Assembly (NCBI GenBank): GCA_051294375.1
Contig: CM119263.1
Coordinates: 27,120,611-27,184,610 of the forward strand
Length of the DNA stretch: 64,000 nucleotides
Source: Paraspadella gotoi
Lineage: Eukaryota > Chaetognatha
Direction: 5' to 3'
In this document: piece by piece, positions 10,188-22,992 of the stretch
Layout of the letters: each line of letters begins with the position of its first letter
How positions within the stretch are numbered: position 1 is the first letter of the stretch
Notes under the pieces: generated by a model
What the model saw: only the letters and a program-made list of their open reading frames with translations
Told to the model about the DNA's origin: nothing
Databases searched by the model: none
Made by a program: the position numbers and the translations under genes

Positions 10188-10939
10188 TTATGACAACAGT
10201 TGGGTTTGCCTGTGATGCCCATTGGAATGGGGGATTCTCACTGTTTGCTTTGGGAGCTTCCGACCCTCAGTGACGCCTCCTGTAAGTGTTTTCTTTATGG
10301 CATCTCTTGTTGAAGCAGATTATGTCATGTATATCTTCTAAAAATGAAAAAAGAAATAGTGGTGTATTTAAAGCCGTGCGGTTCTAAAAACCTCTCTCGC
10401 TCTCTTTTTATGCCTTGCTCTCTCTTTCTCTCTCTCTCTCTTCCTCTTTATGAAAAACAAAACGTCTCGCTCTCTATATCTCCTTCCCTCCCTCTTAAAC
10501 GTTTCATCGAGGACGAGGAATTGAAATATCCCGCATTCCATTTCGCCCTTCATTTTCTGTTTGTCTACTCTCCTTTCTCTCTTTCAATCCTCTTCAGTTA
10601 TTCGGACTCATCTCTTCTCTTCGTCTGCGATCTCTCCGAGCCAGGTCAGTCCCTCCCTCTCTCGTCTTGCGCCTAGGCAAAGATAAGTTCTAAAAAGTGC
10701 CTGCGATCGTCTCATCGTCTTTGCTCGAATATACACTGCATGTTGCTCTCTTGGTCTCAGTCTCTTTCTGGTCCGTACAATTCTCTTTAAAGTTCTGATA
10801 AATCTCTCAGTGCGCCCATGCCAAGTTCCACCCGCTAATAAAGCCCTGAATCATCCCGTCGTGAAACTCGGCTGCTCTTTCTTTCTTTTTTCTTTCTTTC
10901 TTTTTTTATATTTNNNNNNNNNNNNNNNNNNNNNNNNNT

Positions 10940-10940
<1 letters not shown>

Positions 10941-11030
<90 letters not shown>
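10941..11030. repeat. (CT)n microsatellite next to a 25-N gap
   Basis: A CT array directly follows the gap at 10914-10938. The sequences on either side (10836-10913 and 11031-11112) are near copies of each other, which suggests an unmerged overlap. Confidence 0.9.
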
Positions 11031-11253
11031 GCCTATAAAAAGCCCTGAATCATCCCGTCGTGAAACTCCGGCTGCTCTTTCTTTCTTTTTTCTTTCTTTC
11101 TTTTTTTTAATTTCTTTTTTCTCGACGTTTCTTTCTTTGGCTCCGTCATAAGCTGCCTCCATTTTGTGGTTCCATAAAATATCGCTTAAGTTTAAGCTAT
11201 CGCTGTTCCCTAAATGTTTTAAGCTGGTTTTTTGAAAAACACCCAAATGTGTT

Positions 11254-11289
<36 letters not shown>

Positions 11290-11298
11290 GGAGGAGAG

Positions 11299-11351
<53 letters not shown>
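11254..11351. repeat. (GA)n microsatellite
   Basis: A GA array with GGAGGAG interruptions. A longer, cleaner GA array sits at the equivalent place in the internal repeat (12924-13040). Confidence 0.9.
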
Positions 11352-11356
<5 letters not shown>

Positions 11357-11757
11357 TAGAAACCAGTGGCCACAGATAGTTTGTGGACCGAGAGAGACTG
11401 AGATATCCTTTCTAGCTCTCTCCTATTCTCCCCCGTCAACCTCAGTCAGACTTTGGATCACGAATTCAGTTTGATAGATTCGCTTGCTTGGACTAATTTC
11501 CCTCGGTATTTAACCATTTTCCTACGGCATTTACACTGGCTTTTAACATCAACTTGTACTACATTTATTGATTGATTTATTGATCGATTTCTCTTGGATT
11601 ATATTTGATTTCTCTACGATATTCTTCTACATTTTCGTCGAGATTTATTGACAGTATAGAGTCAGTGGAGCACGTTGTCGGTTGCTGCGTATATATGCGA
11701 GCCTTTCCTGGACCAACTGATATTGCTTGGAGCGCGATAGAGAGACGGAACTTCTCT

Positions 11758-11764
<7 letters not shown>

Positions 11765-11831
<67 letters not shown>
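11765..11831. repeat. (GA)n microsatellite
   Basis: GA dinucleotide array followed by TTGATGGCCAGAGATCC. The same junction recurs at about 13040 and 16951. Confidence 0.9.
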
Positions 11832-11833
<2 letters not shown>

Positions 11834-11859
11834 GATGGCCAGAGATCCACTTTTTATGC

Positions 11860-12785
11860 TTTAACCCTGTTTTTGAGATGGACTCAGAGAGAGAGAGAAA
11901 GAAAAAGACAGAAAAGATATTCGCGAGAGAGATATTCAACAATGAAGTATAGTAAATTAAGAGTCATGAATTTACACTCATATAGATAATTTCATTCACA
12001 GAGTAAAGAAAAGAAAAAGAAAAATGATTTCATTTCGAAAAAAGAGACTCCTAGAAGTGATAAAGAAAAGAAAAAGATAAGAGTCTACATAATTGTATAT
12101 AAAAACGAAAAATGATAAAGGGAAGATTCCAGTGGAGGTGGGATAGAGACTTTCACTTATATTTGAGAGCAATAGAGACATCGGGGTTGAGATTAAGAGA
12201 GCTTGAGAAAGCTAGACTGCCCCGCCTTGCAATAAGACGTTTCTTGAGAGACGAAAGAAGCTCACATAATTATAATTCAATAATCCGTTTTTTGTTTGTA
12301 AACTAAGATTCTTCCTGCTGATAATATTATCTCGGGCGGGAATTTAACTTGAAGAAAACTATAACATATAATAAAAACATAAAACCGGGCATCCTGCAAA
12401 CCAGATCTCACAAAAATAATACCATCCTCGGCTAAACATTCTCTTTAACAAAGAGAAAAGAAAACAATCCTAGAGAGAGAAGATAGCTACCGACACCGCG
12501 CCAATGTAGCGACGCAGGCAGAGAGAACGAGGAGAGACCAGCCCGCGAGTTCGGGTTTGCGGGAGGTCCCAAGGGAGAGCGACTCGAGAATGCACGGAGA
12601 CACTTCGAGATATACGTCATGCGAGCAGGGGAGATATACGAAGGAGGATGAAAATATATGAGATGAGTACCCAGCAGAAGTTATATGTTTAGAGGAAAGA
12701 CTGGATGGACCACAAAATCCGAGATAGGGGGAAAATGTCACGTGAAGCGGGGGAAGAGGCGAGCAGTCGGTGATTTTTTTATACT
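11860..12785. repeat. Corrupted partial copy of 13.06-13.54 kb
   Basis: Landmarks of 13.06-13.54 kb recur here in order, but with many short inserted bits, often purine-rich. Examples are GTTCGGGTTTGCGG then GTCCCAAGG, CACTTCGAG, and TCGGTGATTTTTTTATACTT. This reads as an uncorrected error-rich version, not an independent locus. Confidence 0.55.
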
Positions 12786-12922
12786 TTATGCTTTTTTCTC
12801 GACGTTTCTTTCTTTGGCTCCGTCATAAGCTGCCTCCATTTTGTGGTTCCATAAAATATCGCTTAAGTTAAGCTATCGCTGTTCCCTAAATTGTTAAGCT
12901 GGTTTTTTGAAAAACACCAAAT

Positions 12923-13042
<120 letters not shown>

Positions 13043-13696
13043 GATGGCCAGAGATCCACTTTTTAGCTTTACCCTGTTTTTGAGGATGGACTCAACGGTA
13101 TTCCGAGTTCAACATGATTAGTAATCATTGATTACACTCATTATATTTCTCGTAAAAAAAATTTTCATTTCGAAAAACTTCCTGGTGTCTACGATTTTAA
13201 AAAATAGTTCCATTTTGACTTCACTTTTTCAAGCATCGGGTTTTTATGAAAGGTCGCCTCATCTCTTAAACTCATTTCTGGAATTCTCCGCCCATATTCC
13301 GGCATCCCACGGCTTTTCTCCGGCATCCCCCCGACATTCCCCGGCATTCTCTCAAATGCCACGCGCATTCCCGCCGCGCCCCGCGTTCGGTTTGCGGTCC
13401 CAAGGCGACTCGAATCCGGGACACTTCGAATTACTCATGCGAAGGGAATTCAGTAAAATATTTTATCCCCGGTTTTACTTTGGCCAAAATCCTAGGGGAA
13501 TGACGTACGGAGCAATCGGTTATTTTTTTATACTTTATGTATTTCAATGTTTAACCTGTTTTAAGAGTTTTTTTTTATTTAAATAAAATAAAATAAAATT
13601 GAATCATTAATTGAAATTAAAATGTTATGAACTAATTCATAAGAAATTTTAAAATATAACGTTTAAGAACGTTTGTCGTTTGTCGTTATATCAAAC

Positions 13697-13805
<109 letters not shown>

Positions 13806-14781
13806 ATGCGTTATGCCACCCGTAATAAAACTCAGTTTAGACCGGCGACAAAACAGCCCTACCTAATAAAGCTAAAAATTAAAAGTCACATAAAAAAAAT
13901 GAAAACAAAAAAAGTCGCTCGAATTCAATCGTCGCCCCAGAGTCGAAATATGCAAATGAGTTTAAAGCTCGCGACTCTGTCTCTATTCCGCTCATGGCGG
14001 CAATTAAAGCGAAAGTCGTCTTCGTTCTTTTCAACAAAAGGGAATCGAATGTTTGAAACTCGAGAGTCGAAAACCGCAGAGTTAAGCGATTCTATTGTCA
14101 TACGGTTTCTCTGTTTGTCGGTCTCCTTGACGACGACGAACCAATGAGACGCCTCACAAAATGGCCAACATTATTAGGTCCCTCTCCAACGCAGAGACAA
14201 TCCTTCTCGTTTTTTCTCTTTTTATTTATATTTTTTATTCGCGAGTCGCGGAAAGAAAAAAAAGTTAATTCTTAACCGTTTGAAAGCCGGGCGAAAGTGG
14301 CCGTTAAGGGGCTGCGGGGTTTGCGGCAGCGCCTTTTGTCAAAGCCAAATGACTGCATAACAAAGAATCTGTTGCTGAGTCACGTGATCAGAGCCTGGCA
14401 AAGACGGAGAAGTGAAAAGGAGGGAAAAGGGGAGTGAAGATGGGTGTTGTGGATTCTGGGTGAATAGAAAGTGAGACGATGGGGTGAGAAAGTGAATAAG
14501 CGAATAAAAAGAATTAATGTCGATGATGATGATGATGATGATGATGATGNNNNNNNNNNAGCGATCTCTCTTGCACCAGCGAAACCTTTTCTTCAAATTC
14601 ATAATCGAGAGGAAAGAGGAGGCGAAGACAATTCGTCTGAATCTTTTGTTTTAAAGTCAAGTTTGTATATTTGTTTGTATGATTTCACCGGTTCGTATTT
14701 ATCCTCATCTTGTCCTTTTATTGTCTCATTGTTTAGACTCAGCATGATTTGTCATTGTCATTCTTAAAAAAAAGAGAGAGA

Positions 14782-16404
14782 TGATCCTTTTTTTCGCCCT
14801 TTTCTTTTATCACTCTTTAAAAAGTTCCTGTTGCCATTTTCTTTCTTTGTTTATTTTTCTCTCGCTCTTTCTCTCTCTAAATTTCTTTTTACTTTCTTTC
14901 TCTTCTCTTTCTGAACTGAGTCCCTATTTTAATAACTCTCTAATCCCGCGCCACTTCTTACCTCGTCCGTCCAATTAAACGCTTTACGACACCTGTGGCT
15001 TAGATTCGATCGCGCCTCCCCTCCTCCGGCTCTACTTTCGTTCCATCGCATTCGTATTAAGCCTTCAAAGTTCCATTAGGCATTTCTAATTGTTTGTTAT
15101 GCTCTCTCCTCTTTCTCTCTCTCATCTCTCTCTCCCACTCTCTCCCTCTCTCTTTCTCTCTCTCTCTCTCTAAGATCATCTCTCTCTCTCTCTGCCCTCT
15201 CTCTCCATAACACCATCCGATTTTTCATTTCAAACACCTGATTCATTTTTTTTCATCGATCTTACAACGATGATTCGCTGATTCGAATGATTCAAGCTTG
15301 AATTCGGCTCGACGCCGTATGAATTTGATTATTGTGGGCGTCCGCCGGCAGGAGGGGGCGGCAGCCAGTTGCGAACATTGGATTCTGTGCAAGGTGGAAA
15401 TAGCAAACGGTAGTAAGCGGGGGGTGGGGGCGTTTGTATGGTCGACAACAGCCTCGGGCGCCTGTGGCGGCGCAGTTCTGGCGCGTGGACGCGGTGTAAA
15501 ATACCGCCACAGGAAATCCCGGGCAAGACATTACTCAGGTTCTCTCTGGCCCGAGAGGAGTCTGATTAAACTGCTACCATAGTGAACAGAGAGAGAGCGC
15601 GCGAGTAGTGGGGGCATAGGCGTTTTGTCGTAGCGTACCCTGAGAAGGTTGAGTGTTCAGATAAGTAGGGCTCACCACTTAATGACAACAGTTGGGTTTG
15701 CCCTTGATGCCCATTGGAATGGGATTCTCACTGTTTCTTTGGGAGGCTTCCGACCCTCAGGTGACGCCTCCTGTAAGTGTTTTTTTTATGGCTCTCTTGT
15801 TGAAGCAGATTATGTCATGTTATCTTCAAAAATGAAAAAAAAGAAATAGTGGTGATTTTTTAAGAAGCGTGCGGTTCCTAAAAACCTCTCTCTCGCTCTC
15901 TTTTTTGCCTTGCTCCTCTCTTTCTCTCTCTCTCCTTCCTCTTTATGAAAAACAAAACGTCTCGCTCTCTAATATCTCCTTCCTCCCGCGGAGAGGAGGG
16001 CGTTTCATCGAGGACGAGGAATTTGAAATATCCCGCATTCCATTTCGCCCCTTCATTTTTCTGTTTGTCACTCTCCTTTCTCTTTTCTATCTCTCCTCTC
16101 TCTCTCTCTCGTCTCTCCTCTTTCTCTCTCTCTCCTCTCTCTCTCCTCTCTCTCATCTCTCTCTCGCCGCTATAAAAGCCCTGAAATCAATCCCGTCTGA
16201 AACTTCCCGGCTGCCTCTTTCTTCTATTTTTCTTTCTTTCTTTTTTTAATTTCTTTTTCCCTCGACGTTTCTTTCTTTGGCTCGTCAATAAGCTTGCCTC
16301 TCATTTTGTGGTTTCCATAAAATATCGTTAGTTAAGCTATCGCTGTTCCCTAAATTTGTTAAGCTGGTTTTTTTGATTAAAAACACCAAATGTTGAGAGA
16401 GAGA

Positions 16405-16435
<31 letters not shown>

Positions 16436-16881
16436 AAGAGAGAGAAGAAGAGAGAGAGAGAGAGAGAGAGTGAGTAGAACCAGTGGCCACAATAGTTTGG
16501 TGGACCGAGAGAGACTGAGATATCCTTCTAGCTCTCTCCTATTCTCGCCCCGGTCAACCTCAGTCAGCCTTTGGATCACGAATTCAGTTTGATAGATTTC
16601 CGCTTGCTTGACTAATTTCCCTCGACGTATTTAACCATTTTCCTACGGGCATTTACACTGGCTTTTACAATCACACTGTACTACATTTATTGATTGATTA
16701 TGATCCGATTTCTCTTGGATTATATTTGATTTCTCTTAGCGATTTCTTCTACATTTTTCTGAGATTTTATTGACAGTAATAGAGTCAGTGGAGCCTTGTC
16801 GGTTGCGGTAATATAGCCGAGCTTTCTGGGAACCAACTGATATTGCTTGGAGCGGCAATAAGAGAGACGGAACTTCTCTAC

Positions 16882-16954
<73 letters not shown>

Positions 16955-17660
16955 GATGGCCAGAGATTCCACTTTTTTAGCCTTTACCCACTGTTTTGAG
17001 GATGGACTCAACGGTATTTTCGAGTTCAAAAACATGATTAAGTAATCATTGATTACACTCATTATATTTTCTCGTAAAAAAAAAATTTTAATTTCGAAAA
17101 ACTTCCTGGTGTCTAACGATTTTTAAAAAATAGTTCCACAATTTTGACTCTTCCTTTTCAAGCATGGCGGTTTTTATGAAAAGGTCGCTCATCTCTTAAA
17201 CTCATTTCTTTCTGGAAATTCTCCGCCCATATTCCGCATCCCAGATACGGCTTTCTCCGGCATCCCTCGACATTTCCGGCATTTCTCTCAAATGCCACGA
17301 CGCGGCTTCCGCCCCTCCGCCGCGCCCCGCGTTCGGTTTGCGGTCCCAAGGCGACTCGAATCCCGGACAGCTTTCGAATTACTCATGCGAAGGGGAAATT
17401 CAGGTAAATATTTTATTCCCGCGTTTTACTTTGAAACCAAAATCCTAGGGGATGAACGTACGGAGCAATCGGGTTATTTTTTTTATACTTTATGGTATTT
17501 TCAATGTTTTAACCCCCTGTTTTAGAAGTTTTTATTTAAATAAAATAAAATAAAATTGAAATCATTAATTGAAATTAAAAATGTTATGAACTAATTCATA
17601 AGAAATTTAATATAACGTTAAGAACGTTTGTCGTTTGTCGTATATCAAACTAATTTCTCT

Positions 17661-17704
<44 letters not shown>

Positions 17705-18470
17705 CCTCTCTCTCTCTCTCTTCATGCGTTAATGCCTACCCGTAATAAAACTCAGTTTAGAACCGGCGACAAAAACAGCCCTATAATAAAGCTAAAAATT
17801 AAAGTCATACATAAAAAAAAATGAAAACAAAAAAAGCTCGCTTCGAATTCAATCGTCGCCCCAGAGTCCGAAATAATGCAAATGAGAGTTTTAACAGCTG
17901 CGAAATCTGTCTCTATTCCGCTCATGGCGGCAATTAAAGCGAGTCGTTTCGTTCTTTTCAAACAAAAGGAATCGAATGTTTGAAACTGAAGAGTCGAAAC
18001 CGCAGAGTTAAGCGATTCTAATTGTTCCCATAACGGTTTCTCCTGTTTGTCGTCTCCTTGGACGAACGACGATCCAATGAGACGCCTCACACAAAATGCC
18101 AACATTATTAGGTCCTCCTCCGCAGAGACCAATCCTTCTCGTTTTTCTATCTTTTAATTATATTTTTTATTTCCGAGTCGCGGAAAGAAAAAAAGTTAAT
18201 TCTTAAACCGTTTGTGAAAGCCGGGCGAAAGTGGCCGTTAAGGGCTCGTGCGGGGTTTGCCGGGCAGCGCTTTTGTCCACAAGCCAAATTGACTGCATAA
18301 CAAAGATCCTGTTGCTGAGTCACGTGATCAAGAGGCCTGGCAAAGACGGAGAAGTGAAAAGGAGGGAAAAGGGAGTGAAGATGTGGGTGTTGTGGAGTTC
18401 TGGGTGAATAGAAAGTGAGACGATGGGGTGGAGAAAGTGAATAAGCGAAATAAAAAGAAATTAAATGGTC

Positions 18471-18503
<33 letters not shown>

Positions 18504-18694
18504 ATGAATGATGAGATGATGATGATTGATGATGATGAATGATGATGATGATGATGAGATGATGAAGATGAGATGATGCCATAGTAAGGAATGATTCGAT
18601 CGACAGCCAAGGAAGATGAAGGAATCGAGATGGTTGATGTAGTAGTTGATGATCCGTGTGAAAGGCATAAAGCCTCCGAGTCAACGAGCGAGAG

Positions 18695-18728
<34 letters not shown>

Positions 18729-18946
18729 GGAGGAGAGAGAGGAGAGAGAGCACCCTCTCTTGCACCAGCGACAAACCTTTTCTTGCATAATTCAATATCG
18801 ATGATGAGAGAGGCGAAGACAATTCGTCTGAAATCTTTTGTTTTACTAAAGTCAATTTGTATATTTGTTTGTATGATTTTCACGCGGTTCTATTTATCCT
18901 CATTTGTCCTCATTGTTTAGACTCTAGCATGATTTGTCATTGTCAT

Positions 18947-18950
<4 letters not shown>
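14782..18950. repeat. Duplicated block A, second (indel-rich) copy
   Basis: This is collinear with 9341-14770 and carries many small indels, some of them in homopolymers. It lacks the 11.86-12.78 kb part. The (GAT)n tract at about 18468-18580 corresponds to the one cut by the 10-N gap at 14550. A T run lies at about 18949-18977. Confidence 0.8.
18468..18580. repeat. (GAT)n imperfect trinucleotide repeat
   Basis: Imperfect GAT repeats, with GAATGA and GAGATG interruptions. Confidence 0.9.
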
Positions 18951-18977
<27 letters not shown>

Positions 18978-19353
18978 GACAAAATCAAACAACAAAATCA
19001 AATCAAAAATCAAATCAAAAACATTGTCATTCTTTACTGTTGGAAAATAAACCATTCTCGGATGCTAAATATTTTTGTAAAAATTCCTGGCCATNNNNNN
19101 NNNNNNNNNNNNNNNNNNNCTGCCACAAGGTCATATTTTTTTTGAAGAGAGTATATGATTATCATTATCATTATTATTTCATGTAGAATCACAACGTCTA
19201 TGGCCTAATCAGGATGCCTGACCAAAATTAACGGAGAAAGTCCATAATAACTAAAGAAAATTAACCACGAAAAAGAAGAAAATAACTTGACCTGATTTAC
19301 TTTGAAAACATTTTCATATATAAATTTTGAATGCGATATACTTTTGCCAATAT

Positions 19354-19599
19354 TTATTTAAAAAAGAGGGTTGAAAATATGTGTAGCTTTAAATTCAACG
19401 CCGACAAACTCTGATGGAAGCAACAGGAAATCATCGCCACGTCGACGATGACGTCATCTCCTGGAATCGAAACCGCCGCGGGAGACGAAAATGACGCCGA
19501 TCCACGGGGCGTCGAAGCGCCGTAGAGAGCCTGGAAAAGCGGCGTCACTCTCTTTTGTACAAACGCGCGCCGATTGAGCGCCAATTTTAAAGTATCGCG
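19354..19599 (-). CDS. Possible coding exon, unrecognised
   Basis: The minus-strand frame is open from just after an in-frame TAG near 19600 to a stop at 19354. Part of it reads PLFQALYGASTPRGS then FSSPAAVSIPGDDVIVDVAM. Codons are GCG/TCG/GAC-rich in the manner of the acyl-CoA synthetase exons, while the downstream part turns AT-rich. No splice sites are convincing and I recognise no family. The plus strand has TGACGTCA at about 19450, so the region could instead be a promoter. Confidence 0.22.
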   Translation of the reverse strand, partial: RDTLKLALNRRAFVQKRVTPLFQALYGASTPRGSASFSSPAAVSIPGDDVIVDVAMISCCFHQSLSALNLKLHIFSTLFFK

Positions 19600-20160
19600 C
19601 CGCTAGCGCCGTCAACGCTCATCACCGTCAGCCAGGGTGGCGCCGTCATTGACGCCTTGACGCCACGCGGAGAGAAAACCGGAAATCCGCGTGAGGTGAC
19701 GTCAATCGAGAGTCAACGTCGCGATGGTCGAGAAGAGAGAAGTGAGAAGAGAAGTGAAAATAGAAAAGTGAAACAAAGAAAAAGTAGAAGCGTGACAAAA
19801 AAAAAAATAGAAAAGAGGAGAAGAGGAGAGAACATGAGGATCGAATGAGAGAGAGAATGAAATTGAAGAAGAGGCGAAAAAAAAAGGTTAAGAGAAGATA
19901 GAAGGAGAACGAAAGAGAAGAACGTAAGGGAACAAGAAAGATAAGAAGAGAGAACAGAGAAAAGATGGTATAAGAGGAAGAGGAAAGATAAAAAATAGAA
20001 GAAGAATATGAAATAAGATGAAAAAAAGAGTAGAAGAAGATCAGGAGAGAAGAAGAACGGAAGAGTAGAAAAAAAAGAAAAAAAAGAAACGAATAGAAAA
20101 AGAGAAGCGAACGAGACTCGTCGTCGATGATTGGATTTTCATGCGCGTCTCTGCCTTTTT

Positions 20161-21355
20161 TTAAATTTTTGACGCGAGACAGGCACGCCCACCGCGTTGA
20201 AGAGAGAGCAACCAGAGAAGAGGAGAGTGAAGGAACTGAAGTGAGCAGAGAGAGAAGAGAAGAGAGAGGTGAGAGGAGAGAGAAGGAGGAAAGACTAGAA
20301 GAGAGGGAGCAGAGAAAGAGAGAGAGGAGAGAGAGAGCAAGAGAGACGCGTCGTCGCTTAGGTTTTTGACGTTCTCTCTAATCATCTGTGGTCGACGTCT
20401 CCACGCGGAAAGTGTCCTTTTTCCTGCGCGTCACGATATTCCCCCATTCCCTAATCGGCTATATAGTACGCGGACCGGGGTTGGACGGACGTACGAGAGT
20501 CGTGTCAGTACAGTCGAGATGATCGAGCCCGAGTCAAACGCGAGTTGTGCGCGGCGGATTGAGAAGGCCAGCCGGAAAGGAGAGCTACTTTCCACCCTCG
20601 GAATGTTCCCGAGTGCGTTCGGATGTATCTTCTTAATATCAGACTTGACGGATTGGGACCAAAGAAAAAAGGTAATGTAGGTATCATCTGCAATCATCTT
20701 CTCTCTTCCTACTACGTTTCTCTTCTCATTCTTTTATCTCCTCCAAGAATCTCATTACGGCTCGTCAGACACGGAATGCCTTCTCTCTCCCATCTCTCTC
20801 CGTCTCATCCACGATCTCACCATCAAATGTCTCTGCATTCGTCTGGGTGCACTATATTATATTCACTTCTCTTTTTTTATTAATACGAACGTCCCACGAA
20901 GTAATCGAGTCCAAAAACAAACGGAGGGCGAAATTGGATTTTCAACACAACCTCACTCTTTTTGCTTCTTCCAACCTTCTCCGCCTCTTATCATGCTTCT
21001 TCTCAGCTTCATGCTATTACTAAAGGATTGCAACTCAAAAATACCGAGAAAGAAAGAATGAAAGAAACAGAAAGAAGAACGAAAAAAGAAACGCAAACGA
21101 AAAAAAAAAAGAAAGAAAGAAAGGAGGAGGAGAAAGAAAGCTAAAGAAAGAAAGAAAAGAAAGAAAGAAAGAAAAAACCTCAAATAAAAAGACAAGGAAA
21201 GAAAGAAAGAAAGAAAAGAAAGAAAAAGAAAGAATAGAAAAAGGAAAGAAGAAAGAAAAGACAAGAAAGCGAATAAAAGAAAGAACTCCCAAGAGAAAGC
21301 AGAAAAGAACCAAACATAGAAAGAAAAGAAAAAAAAGAAAGAAAGAAAGAAAGAA
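20161..21355. repeat. Exact 1.2 kb duplicate, copy 1
   Basis: This segment and 22993-24187 are offset by 2832 bases and appear identical, including frames and homopolymers, whereas their flanks diverge through indels. Most of it is GA-rich or AAAG-rich. Identity in the middle of otherwise noisy copies suggests the same read was placed twice. Confidence 0.8.
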
Positions 21356-21735
21356 AGAAAGTAAAGACAAGAAAGAAAAGGAAATGCATAGCACAGAATG
21401 CAAATCAGCGTCACACGGAGAAGATGATTTACACGTCGCAGCGTAAAGTCGTCCAGTCGGCGAGAATGGATGAATTTTTTTTCCGTCCGTTCGTCGACGA
21501 AGACGGATGTTGCTACTTTTGGGGAATGCTTGCCATGGGAAGACCCACCGAGGTTTTGTTGATAACGTGTTGCTCGTGAGTCGTCTATCGTAGAGCTCGC
21601 ATCCATTGTTTTTTATTGCGAAGCATCCATGCAACAAGAGAGAAGAGGAGGAGGAGGAGAGAGCAGAAATAGAGAGAGGAGAGAGAGAGNNNNNNNNNNN
21701 NNNNNNNNNNNNNNAGAGAGAGAGAGAGAGAGAGA

Positions 21736-21953
21736 CGTCGCTTAGTTTTTGACGTCTCTCTAATCATCTTTGTCGACGTCTCACCGGAAGTGTCGCTTTT
21801 CCGCGCGTCACGTTTCCCCCTTGACGCGACGGTTGACGACTACGAGCTCGTTCGAGTCGAAGGAGCCGAGACGGAGTTGTCGGCGCCGGAAAGGAGAGCT
21901 TTTCTCGGAATTTCCGGCGGGAATTATCGACTTGCGTTTTGGCCAAGAAAAAG
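21736..21953 (+). CDS. Plausible internal coding exon, unrecognised protein
   Basis: The frame stays open for 72 codons and ends at a good donor, AAAAAG|GTATGT at 21954, phase 2. It reads in part RRLVFDVSLIIFVDVSPEVS, then DATVDDYELVRVEGAETELS, and ends RLAFWPRK. Codon usage is GC-rich at third positions, like the acyl-CoA synthetase exons. A GA array lies just upstream and could supply an AG acceptor. The next exon was not found, because a long CT array begins at 21964. Related sequences at 20.33-20.67 and 23.16-23.5 kb carry many insertions and do not keep this frame. The family is unknown. Confidence 0.35.
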
Positions 21954-21961
21954 GTATGTAG

Positions 21962-22072
<111 letters not shown>

Positions 22073-22992
22073 GTCTCTCTTCTCTTCTATTTTTTCCTCT
22101 CTTTTTTTACGATCCCAGAAGTAATGAGCCAAAACGGAGGGCGAATTGGATTTCACCCACTCTTCCTTCCAATTCTCCCTCTTCATCTCTCTCGCTATTA
22201 TCAAGGATTGAAACTCAAAAAAATACGAGAAAGAAAGAATGAAAGAAAGAAAGAAAGAAAGAAAAACAGAGAGAGAGGAGAGAATGTACAAACGCTGTCG
22301 CGGCGATTTTGAGCAGCATTTAAAAAGATTAATCGCGCCGCTAGCCGCCGTCAACGCTGCATCACCTTGTCAGTCCAGGGTGGCGCCGATCATGACGGGC
22401 CATTGACCACCGCCACGCGGAGAGAAAACTCGAGAAATGCCGCGTTGAGGAGTGACGGTCTAAATAACGAGGAGTCAGAACAGGTCGCGAATCGGTCGAC
22501 TGAAGGAGAGAAGTGAGAAGGAGAAGTGAAAATAGAAAAATAGTGAAACAAGAAAGAAAATAGTAGAGAGCGTGCACACAAAAAAAAAAAATTAGAAAAG
22601 CAGAGGAGCAAGAGGAGCGAACATAAGCTCGGATCGAAGAGAGAGAGACTCGAAATTGAAGAAGAGGACGAGAAAAAAAAAATAGGTTAAGGAGACAGAT
22701 AGAACAGGGAGAACGAAAGAGAAGCAACGTAAGGGAAGCAAGAAAAGATAAGAAGAGAGACAGAGAAAAGATGGTATAAAGAGGAAGAGGAAAGATATAA
22801 AATAGAAGAAGATATGAATTAAGATTGAAAAAAGAGTAGAAGAAGATCTAGACGAGAGAAGGAACGAGACGGAGAGTATGAAAAAATGAAAAAGAAGAAA
22901 AAAAAAAAAGCAAACGAATAGATAAAAGAGAAGCGAGCACGAGACTCGTCGTGCGATGATTGGATTTTCAATGCGCGTCCTCTGCCTATTTT

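Noticed and set aside
20366-20680. Apparent TATA box (CTATATAG) and first exon ending AAAAAAG|GTAATG, repeated at 23198-23512
   Set aside because: Alignment with 21.74-21.96 kb suggests this version contains many inserted bases; the TATA-like text and the ATG fall in inserted stretches.
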